NCBI GenBank assembly: GCA_002633005.1
Contig: NMRA01000016.1
Coordinates: 799,874-863,873 of the forward strand
Origin: Phoronis australis
Lineage: Eukaryota > Phoronida > Phoronidae
DNA: 64,000 bases
Reading direction: 5' to 3'
A model generated the notes under the pieces. That model was given only the letters and a program-made list of their open reading frames with translations. It was not told the origin of the DNA and searched no databases. Below, piece by piece: positions 1 through 11,227 of this stretch. The translations under genes were made by a program, and so were the position numbers. Positions within the stretch are counted from its first letter, which is position 1, and every line of letters begins with the position of its first letter.

Positions 1-1857
1 AGCTTTAATCTCTCTGATAAAATCATCTGTTTCCTTTTAAACGAAACTTAAGTCATGAAATTAGTCCGGGGAAGGAGGCCAAAAACGGCGGTTTAGCTAG
101 TTGTCCCTTCCTGGTTATCTCTTCCTGATGGTATCTACTACTGAAATACGCGAAATCAGTTCAAAATTTCTAATTCTGAGAGAAAATAGATTCCTTAAAT
201 TCTGTCGGTTATCGTGGAAAATCAGGGTCTCTAGCCACGCTTTCTAAGCGCAGCACGATAGCAATACCACTTCTGAGCTACACATTAAGTAGAAACATCA
301 CAACTGTGACTTACACTGGCATGGACAACGAAGTCATTCTCTTTGAGAACAAATGGCTTTATAACAGACGAGGCTACCTTGTCGCTGTGGTCAGTATGAC
401 CAAATATGGCGTCGTCATGACTGGACAGCTTTGTCTTCTGGTCCTGGAAGACATGTACAGACTGAGAGATGGACATCAAAAGGACTTGAAAATAAGAAAA
501 ATGGCCACTAGGTGGTGCAGAATATGTCAAATCTCAAATTTTGTGAAAAATATGTTAAGGAATTGCACAGATTAAGAGACAAGCATGAAAAATTAAAATT
601 GTCACTAAGGGACAAACCAGTAAATGGATCTGTTTGAAAATTGTAATCAACTGTCACCAGTTTCACATTAAAGAACACCCCTGCTAAATTTTATGAAACA
701 GTTTGGGAGATTCAGCAGCAGAAACTCGATGCCCGGATTGAAATGATGGTGCTATGCACCTATATTTGGTGCATAAAAATGCTTTGAAATGTCATCGTCA
801 TAAAATTACATCCATGCCACATGCAAGCAGTAAAGTATGTAATGTTGCACGTTTGCCATCTAGACACACAACATGTCAATGATATAATGGATAGACTACT
901 AGCAGGACACTGTAGGTTTGGCAACAGTGTGGCTAAGCACTGTCTAGCTGTTGTGCTAGTTTTATTACCTGTGTCTGGCACCACAGCTTGTCAAAGTCAA
1001 ATTGTTATTAACATGGTTGGAATTGAAAATCTGCTGGCGTCCCCACCATTGAGCACAGTACTTATTAGAAACGAGGGAACACAGCTTGATGGAAGTGGTT
1101 GACCGTTTTTAGATCTTGCTCAATCTGTTACACTTCTGCCTTGAATAAGTGATATTATTACAAATAACCTTTTATGAGAATGTCCATCAGGGCTTGATTT
1201 AGCAACCTGCAGGTCGCCAATGCGACTTCACATTGTGTGGGAAAATCCCAGGTCACCACGAAGTCGCCACTGCGAGTATTGAAGTTAGACAGTAATTCTC
1301 CCCAAATTCGTTTAAAATTGATGGTGACTTCCAAACTTTAAATCACTATCAGTTTTCCTATATTCAACTGGTGAGTATCATGCAACATGTAACCACATCC
1401 GGAGTCTTAACCTGGTGTGTTGTGCTGACTCACTGAACCTTCATATCAAAGAGTCGCTGTTGATTCGTGAACAAATGGCTCAATATTCGTTAAACAATAA
1501 TGTTACATGAAGACAGCTACACCCGTCGCCATGATGTGAGGGTATGTAGTGTCATTCTTACAAGTTCAACTTAGTTTGTGAGATGATGATCAGAAGTTGG
1601 TTGTGGAACCATTCATTTGTTGTGTACTCACTCATGATGCTTGACTGGGAGTATTTATCTAAACATAAAATGTTCCCTTGAAAAGTGTTGCCGTTCTATT
1701 GTTATTAATGTTGTGGTTGGAAATCAATATTTTCTAGTAATTCCTGTTTCATAAAAATCAATTAAAATTGTTCAGTATTGTGCAGTGTGTAACATATGTC
1801 ACGGCAGATTTCCAGAATAGGCTTTCAAAAAGGTAGCATTTCCTTTTATGTGCATAC
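1..1857. other. Non-coding stretch, probably within or beyond the 3' part of RSRC1
   Basis: No exon could be supported here. It lies downstream of the last visible RSRC1 exon (minus strand), so it is probably intron. I looked on the minus strand for the missing C-terminal RSRC1 segment (human ends with a conserved region rich in charged residues around a WF pair) and did not find a convincing match. The small open frames at 306-575 and 821-1102 have no recognisable domain. Confidence 0.4.
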
Positions 1858-4800
1858 CTGCTGATTAGAATGGCCTGACTTGAATGTGCTAGGCACAAAT
1901 CCTTCCTTTTCAATGTTCTGTATTTCTAACTGCCTAGCTGCTTGTTCAGCTGATGTCAACTTGTCCACGGGCAACATTCCCTGGTCCTTCAACTTCTGGT
2001 CAGCGTCAGCTAATAATGGAAATGGTGTTACATACAAATGTAATACTACAATAATTAACTTTTGATTAGAGTCGCTTTCCCAATAGGAACTTCGGTTTAC
2101 CGAAGCTTTGCCAAACTTCGCTTACCTTTCCCACTATATCGCTATGACAACAGATGACGCAGTTCCTTCGTACTGTCAAACGAATATTGAGTAGTGGGTT
2201 CGAGGCTAACTGAAAATTGTTCTCCTGCCATTTACGAGTGTGTCAGTGTCATACTTCATCAGATATAATTTCTTTTAATACACAACAATAACAAAGAATA
2301 CGTTTCGCAAGTCTCACGTGATCATATATCATTGTCATGACATCTATCGATAACTGCGACGAAGCTTGCAGTTTAACTACCGGAGTTATCGTTTCCCACT
2401 TAACGAAACTTTGGTAAAAGCTAAGTTTCCCTTATAATGGCGAAGCCACTTGAGACTACTCTCTGCAAAAAACTGGTCACGTCTTGCTCTTTACTCAAAT
2501 TGGTGGAAAACTGACAGTTTGCTCTTGCTCGAGGGCATGCGCAGCATTTAAAATGGACTGCTGGGTCAAGACAATTTTAATACTGAGCATGCACCTGTGG
2601 TCTATTTCATGAAAAGTGACTCCAGTCAAGACTTAACACAAAAGTTTGGTCTTGTGCTCTCACTTCCCAATACAGATTAAAGGCTAAGAAATGAAAAGTG
2701 CATCACAGTATAGAAACAATTCTGAAATTGTCTCATAACTAGCACTTACATGTATTTATTATGAGTTGTGTGAAGCATAAATTCATGACTTTTAAAAGTC
2801 ACTTTTCATGAATCAAAGAGTGGACAATCACTTCCTCTCAGTACAGAAATCAGTTCAGGTTCAAGTAAAGAAGATTTAAGCCTAAATAAAAATTAAGTTC
2901 GCTTCTCCTTACCTAACCCAACTGCTAAAAACTTGCCTACTCAGGAAAATTTATAGACAAAATTCCTCTGATTTTTTATGTATTACTGTACATTAAACGA
3001 AATGACATTGGTTGAATTATGGAATAAAAGTTGTAACTGTTTACTCTTTACCTGTTTTTCATATTTATGATCACTTGGTGCCCTTGGTGGTAAGTATAAA
3101 ACATGTTTTGAGCATTCTTGGACATGATGGCAAAATTGATGTATGAAGTCGTAACTATTTTTTCTCTACCTACCCAGCCGAATGTTAAAAGTAGGGTCGG
3201 GTAAGAACAAACAAAGATAAGACTGGCCCTAGCAGTTAGTGTTTATATTCCACACAGGGTCAAAATCAAGTTAGATTTTTGTTAGAATGCTGGCGGACAC
3301 CAGCTTGAAAGTTTAAAAACTGCGCGTTGCTTCCTTGAAAAAATGGCATGGGACGTCAACGTGGAATCAGGCATCATTACATGCTTCAACTAGCCAGCAC
3401 ATTTCTACAAAGTCATGCCGAAAGAGTGAAAATGGGCTGCACATGCACAGTCCAACTACAGTATTCAGACAAAATGAGCCTGAAATCTCCATTATTATGG
3501 TTGGGTGGAAGCCAAATTCAGTCACAGTAGTTTTCCCTCATAATTGAGAATGAAGACAAATTAACAAGAAACTTAAGGTGACTGAGGAATTTTGCAACTG
3601 AAATTCCCCCTCCCTCAATAGTTATAACAAGCCATTTTTGCTGTTAAAACAATTAGCTGTCATATGGGGGAAATGGTATTTTGTCTGATTATTGATGTCC
3701 AGACCTGCTCTGTACATTGTGGGCAAATGGTGACTACTTAAAGAAAGCAACAGTAATTACAATGTAGCAAATACATGTCAATTACCAGCAGCCTTGAGTG
3801 CCAACTGAAGTCGGGCCTTGTTCTGCTCAGCAGGAGTCTAAACAAACAGAAAAATAAAAGGACTATTAGCCAGAGGCAAGTTTCATGGTCTGTTACTAAG
3901 TTCGCAGGTACGTCACAATGTTTCATGGTTTGTTACTAAGTTCACAGGTCCGCCACATTATCAGCACATGATGATCTAACTACTGCTAATTAACAATCAG
4001 TTCCACACTACTTGTTGGTGATAGCTTCACTGGCCAATATGTATAAGTCTGAATGGATGTCAGCACCAGCCAGGTCATGTCCTAATTAAGCTGATTTGAT
4101 TCTTCAGATCAGTCTTTATGAGCTACAGAGTATGCACAGCAATAATTCGAGTCAAGAAGGTGGAATGAATTTCTAAAATATCTACTCACACTATCAACTC
4201 AGCTTATAAATACATTTCCAGGAGCACACACAAACAAATGAAAGCCAGTTCAAAATTCAAAGTTCGAATGCCTTTCAAATCTCAGAAGCAAAACCAAACT
4301 AGGTAAAATTATATGGATACATTCGAAAATTCACAATTTTCAAATTCATGGGATCATTAAAACTTACCAAGTCCTTGAATCCAGGGATACTTGTTACAGG
4401 ATCACTGAAAAACATAGATTTTCATCAAATAATGAAAACCCCGTGACGGAAATGGAATAGAAATATGAAATATTTCAAGTAGGCTCATCAACTATTTTAA
4501 GTTTTCAGAAAGAAAACATCCCACAGTCTCTAGATGGAGCAGTGAAAGTCCGCAAAGCACTGCCACCTTTCATTGCAATTCTTTTTGCAGTTTGGATACA
4601 GAGGCGGGTGACAACAGACACTAAAACTTACAACAAAAAGGCCAATAGGGGGCATAACATTAGTCAAATTTGTCTGAAATTTCCTGAAAATCCATACAGA
4701 AGTTTTGGAGGTACAGTAGCAGATGCTGGATAGACGGAATGGGATGATGCAAAAATGCACCCACACACAAGTGAGCTCATAAAAATTTGAACACTAAAGA

Positions 4801-5978
4801 CAGATTTCACTAGAAAATATGAAACTGAGTTTATGAAGAAATTAAACCATGAAAACCAATAAGAGCCAGATGGAACAATTACAGTGCTGGATTAAGGATT
4901 CGCAGAGCCTTAAACAAGTAACCTGGAGATAATGATACCTTTGTCCCCAAGGACATCACAACAGTTTTAACCTAAGCACCATAATCAATTTTCAACTGAG
5001 ACAACACCCTACTTTGTAGGGTGACCTCAGTTGCAGCATAGTTAGCTTGATGATCATGCGGACAATGGACGGAGTAACAAGGCATGCCTACGAGAAGGTT
5101 CAGTCTTACCTTATTCCACGTGCTGGGCTGTTAGAAGCGTGTCTACTAGTAGTAGCTGACCTGAAAGTATGAAAGACATAAGTACTGCAAGATTCTACAG
5201 TTGCCAGCAGAAACAATATGGATCAATTAGAAGTCATGCTAGCAGCTATCATCCACTAAGTCTCTTTTGACAAATGGCTTGCCAACAATGCATCAGTGGT
5301 GAAACAGAGTGAGAATTCATGCAGAATGCACTGCAATGCCAATCACAAATGAAGTATAGCTTACCTTTCTGCTGATCGTCGTCTAGACTTTGACCTGCTT
5401 CGTGACCTCCTACGAGATCGAGACGAGCTTCTTGACCTCCGTCTTGAATACCTAGATGAATAGCGGTCATAGCTAGGCGACCTTCGAGACCTGCTCCGTG
5501 ATCTCCTTGACCTCGTCTGTGACCTACTCCGTGACCTTCTTGACTTGCTAGCTGACCTTGACCTTCTGGTCCTACTTCCACTTCTAGATCTCCGGCTCGT
5601 TTTGGACTTCTTAGACTTTTTGTGCTTGGAACCTTTGTGCCTTTCACTACTTTTTGACCTGAAATACAATGGCAAGACCACACAATTGCTTTGTGCTCAT
5701 TGTTGTGCAATTTTTCTCCAAACTTAGAAATCACTACTGACCCGAGTAAGGCACAAGTTGAGACTAATTTTACATGAATTCAAAAGCTCTGATGTTGTGT
5801 AGTAGCTACCAGATACTACCTTTTACTAACTTAAAGAAAAACGGTATTTAAATTACATGTACAATAATCGTCAATTTCCCGTCATTTGTTCTTACCTTGA
5901 TCTAGACCTGTTCTTCTTTTTCTTCTTTGACCTTTTGCGATGGTCATCACTGTCATCGCTATCTGAATATTTAGACAT
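1858..5978 (-). CDS. RSRC1: RSRC1-like arginine/serine-rich coiled-coil splicing factor, 3' end missing
   Basis: Probable orthologue of RSRC1 (SRrp53), a nuclear RS-domain protein of constitutive and alternative splicing. Six coding exons with GT/AG borders and matching phases read, in transcript order: 5978-5896, 5658-5365, 5160-5110, 4404-4368, 3837-3786, 2009-1858. They give 223 residues. The start is acidic then Lys-rich (1-27). Exon 2 encodes a dense RS/SR domain (about 28-125). Exons 4-6 carry DLTPAEQNKARLQLALKAA (about 154-172) and a segment ending GFVPSTFKSG, which match in order the LPPAEQAKARLQL and SFVQQTFRSS regions of human RSRC1. Human RSRC1 is about 334 residues, so roughly 100 C-terminal residues are missing and probably lie left of the window. 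The exon with the ATG starts after a good AG acceptor (5' UTR CCAAGTCCATCTACC), which implies an upstream non-coding exon. Exon borders are inferred without transcripts. Confidence 0.82.
3880..3955. repeat. Short tandem duplication, about 40 bp x 2
   Basis: GTTTCATGGTCTGTTACTAA and a near-identical second unit (TTTCATGGTTTGTTACTAAG) occur back to back in the RSRC1 intron just upstream of the exon at 3786-3837. Confidence 0.6.
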
Positions 5979-6416
5979 GGTAGATGGACTTGGCTAAAAA
6001 TAGGAGGAATTAAGTTCGTATGTGTGAGGGTCAAAACAAAAGCAACGTGGAACAGCACTGATATGAGCTCACCATGTACCATGTACGCACTAAAGGCAGC
6101 AATGCTGGCAAATGTTAAAACAGCCTCCCGAGGGTTCACAGCAAATCAGAAATACTGTCCCCAATAGGAACGGCAGCCACCCTGCACCATGAGCATGCGC
6201 GCACCCAGGGGGGGGGCTCGGAGGGCCACTAGGAAGCACGTTACAGGTCAAAAGGTAAAAACGGTCTGATACAACTTGTGCTGCCATCTACGGGATAGTA
6301 ACTTATTTGGCAAATTTCATGAACATCCACCATGCAGCTTGATAGATATCGATGACAAGCTCAAAGTAACAAAAATTTCAATAGGGGACTCCGCAGTAGT
6401 TGAACTTGACAATAAA

Positions 6417-6417
<1 letters not shown>

Positions 6418-6454
<37 letters not shown>
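6418..6454. repeat. (CA)n microsatellite
   Basis: About 18 uninterrupted CA units in the presumed first intron of RSRC1. Confidence 0.95.
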
Positions 6455-6458
<4 letters not shown>

Positions 6459-6879
6459 TGCCGTAACGGGAGAATTTTGAGTGGATTGGGGATGCATAAA
6501 TCTCTTAATTTTTGTTATTCCCAGAAAAAATTGACTTGGTCAATACAAGGGACATTTTAAAAAGTTCTGTGAGAATTTGCTGTTACTTGGGTTGATTGGA
6601 CAGAGCTGTTTATCATCTATTATGGTTGTTGATTTTCAGTATTGTCAGGTTATTGCTTTTAGCAAGAACTGAAAAGAGGTGATCAGTCTGACATCTGTTA
6701 ATTTGCACGATCAGTCCTAGTAATTTTTCGCACTCTCCTCAATGGTGCCAAACTTGAATTTCCCTGATTGATAACTTTTTCCCCCAACACACTTTTTGAA
6801 AATCGTTCGGCCAATTGGCAGAATATCTCCAGATCTAGAGAAATTTTTTCTTCCGGTCAGGTGAATTCTCCCAATTTGA

Positions 6880-7590
6880 TAGCCAGCCAGCTGGCTGTAT
6901 GAAGACTACCATCAAAATAGAGCTAGACCTGTACCACTGTGTGTTGAGCTACGACAGACTTCGAAACTGCACACAACCGAGATAGTTCTGCTTGTCAACT
7001 CACTGTGAAAGTTGTAGTTGTATCAACATATAGAGCTAAAGACCGGCGGGGTAGCATGCAAAATCTCAGGGGAGCCAACCAACACTCACCTTGCTCGTTA
7101 CAGCTGTTTAAGTGCAAAATAATCTAATAAACATCATTTTCTTGCTTAATTATCCACCTATTGTAACAAAGACAACTTATGTCGTCGTTTCGAAAACAGT
7201 ACGCTTGTGACATGCGCCACTCTTTAAATTCTTTGCGACATCTCTCGGAAGATGCATAACGGTTTCGCAGCAGCGAAATTTGTTCTGAAATTCAGTTTGC
7301 TTGTATCAAAATACTAAAAACTTGTAACAAAATGGAACCATGTCGGATAATTTATTGTGACATGTCACATGTATGACAACTCGTGGAAGAACAGTTGAGA
7401 TTGGATTGGCAAAAAAAGAAACTGGACAATATTTCATGGCGCCGAAAGCCGACGCAAAACATCACTCCACAACTTTAACAGCAGAATAACGGTAGAACGC
7501 CAGTTTACTCAACGATGAGTGTATTTTTAGTGTCACTAATTTTTTTCTCAGATTTTATTTGGCCTGTTTTTTATCCGCAAGGCCCAGGCC
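6880..7590 (-). repeat. Dispersed repeat family R1, copy 1
   Basis: The minus strand of this block aligns by eye with 43190-44015 (+) and more loosely with 41945-42660 (+). Shared landmarks in order are a GGCGTTCTA(C/T)CGTTATTCTG segment, GTCGGCTTTCGGCGCCATGA, a GATGTxGCAAA segment, TGTTTATTAGATT and an AGCTGGCTGG tail. No reading frame of note. It is probably a non-autonomous element; the ends are not defined. Confidence 0.65.
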
Positions 7591-7790
7591 AAAGCCGGGC
7601 TGGCTACCTGGTCCTGATAAACCAGGTTCGAGTCACGTGCGTCAAACAGCTGCGGCGAAACGCTGGACAAAGCTTCTGTCAAACGCAGGACATCAGCTGA
7701 GCCAAGGCGTGGCTTCACTCGTCAAAAACATTTAGTTTACAACAACCACGTGTCCCCAAAAAGACAAACAATTTCAACCACTCTACTTAC

Positions 7791-7990
7791 CAAATCGGTG
7801 ACTTGATGAATACTTATTGCTTTCTTCTTTGTGAAAGAGTAAGTTCACAAAGTGGTGACGCCTATTGCCCAATGGGAAATCTAGGCCAAACCGACGGTTC
7901 AATGATTGACAGGTGCCCAAATGTGCCGCCCAAAGGTAATGTAGTATCAAGCAATCCGGCAATTTTGGAAGCGAAACTGCGTTCACACGA
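7791..7990 (-). promoter_or_regulatory. Possible non-coding first exon and promoter of RSRC1
   Basis: A consensus splice donor (minus strand TTTG|GTAAGTAGAG, exon edge at 7791) lies about 1.8 kb upstream of the RSRC1 coding start and faces its acceptor. CCAAT-type motifs lie just upstream on either strand near 7865-7910. This fits the 5' UTR exon that the acceptor before the ATG requires, but the transcription start cannot be placed from sequence alone. Confidence 0.35.
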
Positions 7991-8049
7991 AAATCATAAC
8001 GAAAAACTAATTTTTCTGAACTACATCAATTTCGGTCTGTAGCAACCTT

Positions 8050-8369
8050 CTTCCGAAATCTTTGGAATATATTATAAAAGGGTAGGATCGACCTAGTGGT
8101 ACGTTTTCCAACTAACATTTCGGTACGTGCAGAGCATTCAGTTCCGGCCCGCAGCCTGAGTGAGGCCCGGGCAGGCCGGCCGGGGGACTGAGTTCGATGG
8201 CCCGGCGCCCGCCGAAAATATGCTTATGGTGAGGCCCGTTTCCGCAAAAACTGATGTGGGCATTTTCTTAACTTATGTCGCAGTCCCGGAAATTCCCGGT
8301 ATGTGAAAATCAGCATAGTGCAATGTAATCTTAGTAAATCTTAGTGAATCCATGCAAAAATGACCCACA
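8050..8369. other. Intergenic spacer with a short GC-rich patch
   Basis: No gene seen. The stretch from about 8142 to 8215 is strongly GC-rich with several CCGG/GGCC sites, unlike the AT-rich surroundings. It could be a small CpG-rich regulatory patch or an old repeat; nothing decides between them. Confidence 0.4.
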
Positions 8370-9197
8370 TTAAAGGCGAAGGCAACCTTTTTTCATGTCT
8401 TTTTTAGCAAAAATAATGTTCCTTGGTTATCTCAGACATATTTTCCACTTAATTGCAGCTTTTTGTAATTTAATTAATTATTCGTTCTCTACTTCGCCGG
8501 GAAGTGACGTTTTGGGAGGCAAGAATTTCGCGCCAATTTCTATTCATATAGCCTGACTGTGAGAGCTGCCGAGTCAGTCATTGTTCTATCTCTGTTGTGA
8601 TAAGTTCGGTCGTCGTTTTGCGTTGCTGCGGGATGTACTCATTATCGTCTCGCGGACGGAGGAACAACTGTCCCACTTGCCCTTGTTTCCCGCGACACAC
8701 TCCCACTGGATAGTGACCTGAGCACACAAACTGCTTACACCCCGCAGCTACTAAATAGCTCCAATACTATAGTCAAGTCCATAATAAACTTATCAAACTG
8801 AACTTTGGCTCACTGATCTGTTCATTGAACGACGAACTGTACTCTTCACTGGGCCGGTATTCACTCCCACTTACAGGCTTCGCCGGGCCATAATGCGTAC
8901 ATCCCGGTATGCAGCAACAGTGTGGCATGTTGACTGACTCGTAAACAAAAGCAAACGACGACCAAACCTATCACAACCGAGGTAGAACAATGACCAACTC
9001 GACAGCTCTCATAGTCACACTACATTGAAAAGAAATTGGGGCGAAATTCTTGCCTCCCAAAACGTCACATCCGGAGTAGAGAACAAATAATTAATTAAAT
9101 TACAAAAGCGGTAATTAAGTGGGAAATATGTCTGGGATTACCAACGAACGTGATTTTTGATAAAAATAACTCCAAAAAAGGTTGCCTTCGCCTTTAA
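8370..9197. mobile_element. TTAA-flanked foldback DNA transposon A (Kolobok-like, non-autonomous)
   Basis: The element is bounded by TTAA at 8370-8373 and 9194-9197. Both termini read AGGCGAAGGCAACC inward. The inverted arms extend far inside, roughly 280-330 bp each: matching landmarks include AATTTAATTAATTATT, GTGACGTTTTGGGAGG, the ATTGTTCTA block and a GTCGTCGT-type segment. The right arm, read on the minus strand, carries an ATG followed by Cys-rich codons at the place where copy B begins a THAP-like frame. TTAA target sites, AGG termini and a THAP domain together fit the Kolobok superfamily. No complete transposase is present. Confidence 0.75.
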
Positions 9198-9429
9198 GAG
9201 CGCAGGTTCAGGTCACTACCGGTAGGTGCCGACGATTGTTTAACTCAAACCCTGTGAATATTTGTTGCAACTATGTAGGCCTAATGGTCAAAAACATAAT
9301 TCAGTTGTGGTGCATGGTCACCTAGTTTGGTCATTATTGATCAACTACGGCCAAACAATGAATGATGGACTAGTTGACTCAGTGAAGACGTCCGATCAGA
9401 TTCATATTAATGTTATATAGGCTAACACG

Positions 9430-9906
9430 TACCGGCCCGGCGGCCTGCATTTAGGACCTGTGCAAACGAATAGCAGAGAGTTGAGCTGTTGTCCTCCGGG
9501 CAAGTGAAAAGCAGCTCATGGCCGATCCCGTACACGAGCCGTAGGGAAATGCTCACTGTCTTATTCCGTGTAGTGATCTGCCTACGTACAGTTGAGAATG
9601 AGCCATCGAGGGAGATACTTGTTGTTGTTATGTGATGCAATAATTGATTCTTATTGGCTTCTGAAGGCAACTCAGTGGCGGTTGCATAGCACTTAGCTTA
9701 TGATCTTGCCCGCTGCAAGTTAAAGATTTACGCGAGCGATGTGAAAGAAATCAATCAAGTGAGACATTCGCTTCACAGCCTCTCGAGGCAAATCTTTCAA
9801 TCACGGTTCAGTTTGCCGCAGACGTCAACGTTTTGAGCTGAGCTCATAGAGCGTTCGAGGCGTCAGCTAGTGTACAGTGGCTCTCTGTCAGTGCGCTAGT
9901 TCGGCT
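9430..9906. repeat. Dispersed repeat family R2, copy 1
   Basis: Similar by eye to 24930-25510. Shared landmarks are a GAGTTxAGCTGTxGTCCTC segment, GAAATGCTCACTG(A/T)C, and later GAGGCAA(A/G)-TC followed by CACGGTT and GCxGCAGA. It ends where foldback element B begins, so B may have inserted into or beside it. No coding frame seen. Confidence 0.5.
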
Positions 9907-11227
9907 TTAAAGGCGAAGACAACCTTTTTTCATGTCATTTTTAGCAAAAAAATAGGGTTCGTTGATTATCCCAGACATATTTTTCACTTATTTACAGCTT
10001 TTCGTAATTTAATTTATTACTCGTCGTCTACTCCGGAAGTTTTGGGAGTCAAAAATTTCGCGCCAATTTATTTTCATACAGTCTGACTGTGAGAGCAGTC
10101 GAGTCAGTCATTGTTCTACCTCGGTTGTGACAAGTTTGGTAGTCGTTTGCCTTTGTTTACGAGTCAGTCAACATGTCACGCTGTTGCTGACTACCGAGAA
10201 GTACTCATTATCGTCTCACGTACAAAGGAAGATGAACTGTCCCACTTGCCCGAGTGTCCCGCCACACACGTACTCCCAGTGGATGGTGACTTGAGCACCC
10301 AAACTGCTTACATCCCGCCGTGCGACTCCCTCGTCACACACGTGGCACCTTCTAAATAGCTCCAATACAAGTCCATAATAAACTTATCAAACTTAGGCTC
10401 ACCGATCTGTTCATTGCCGGATAACGAGTGTCCTTTTCACTGGGTGTCAAACTGCGCCTGTATTCCCTCCCACTACTCAACATCGCTGCAGGGCTGCTTA
10501 CAGGCTCTGGGCTAGTGACAACAGCACACGGGGAATCACTGCTAGTTCCTGGAATTGCACGCTATGGGGTACGTTCGGAGGCATGGGTGACAGTAGATGA
10601 AGTGACTCCAGTCACTGTAGTGGCCACAGCTGGCGAAGCTTCTCGCTTCAAAAACGCACTTCTCGGGGGTGGCGACGGGGCACTGCCGAGAATGACAGCG
10701 ACGGTATTGCACCCTTCTTCAGGCGTTGTTTCGCAGTGACCTTCATCAATTCAGCGTACATTTCTCTGTCGTAATCTGACGGCTGAAAATGCTTGCCTCT
10801 GCTTTGTACGTTGCGTGAACGGGTAGCGCTGCGTTCTTTACACGAACGAGCCAGCCAAGTATGGCGAACTGTGTCATCCTTCGGAAAGCGATGCAAGGTA
10901 CCCAAAGCGCGCGTGAGACGATAACGAGTACATCCTACACTGACAGCAACAGTGCGGCATGTTGACTGACTCGTAAACAAAAGCAAGCGACGACCGAACT
11001 TATCACATCCGAGGTAGAACAATGACTGAATTGACACCTCTCAGTCTGACTGTATGAAAAGAAATTGGAGCGAAATTCTTGCCTCCTAAAACGTCACTTT
11101 CGGAGTAGAGGACGAGAAATTAATTAAATTACGAAAAGCTGTAATTAAGTGAAAAATTTGTCTGGGATAATCAACAGACCTTATTTTTACTAAAAGTGAA
11201 ATGAAAAAAGATTGCCTTCGCCTTTAA
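9907..11227. mobile_element. TTAA-flanked foldback DNA transposon B with THAP remnant (Kolobok-like)
   Basis: A second, longer copy of the family at 8370-9197: TTAA at 9907-9910 and 11224-11227, with AGGCGAAG termini at both ends. The inverted arms are about 300 bp and run up to the start of a THAP-like frame (ATG on the minus strand at 10960). The left arm carries the mirrored version of the same ATG region (about 10171-10205). The internal part holds about 500 bp absent from copy A. Family assignment rests on TTAA, the AGG termini and THAP; no catalytic core was found. Confidence 0.78.
10699..10960 (-). pseudogene. THAP-type zinc-finger remnant inside transposon B
   Basis: On the minus strand the open frame contains GCTRYRL, then LHRFPKDD, a Trp (TWLARSCKER), a KHFQPSDYD segment and KKGAIPSL. 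These match the THAP domain layout: paired Cys, a hydrophobic-HRFP motif, the invariant Trp, a CxxHF motif and the closing AVPTIF-type motif. The frame is damaged: the ATG-proximal Cys cluster (MPHCC) lies in another frame, and the Cys of the CxxHF motif reads Ser. THAP is a sequence-specific DNA-binding domain found in several transposases. No transposase core follows. Confidence 0.7.

Noticed and set aside
1500-1640. Minus-strand NEWFHNQLL segment as the missing RSRC1 C-terminal exon
   Set aside because: Only a two- to three-residue resemblance to the human WF-containing tail, and the following residues do not match.
5249-5734. 161-codon minus-strand frame over the RS exon
   Set aside because: Shadow in another frame of the RSRC1 RS-domain exon; the purine-rich repeat keeps several frames open.
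7595-7650. tRNA-like box B (GGTTCGAGTC) near CCTGGTCCTGATAAACCAGG
   Set aside because: No box A at the right distance and no acceptor-stem pairing; the hairpin is short. Not called as a tRNA.
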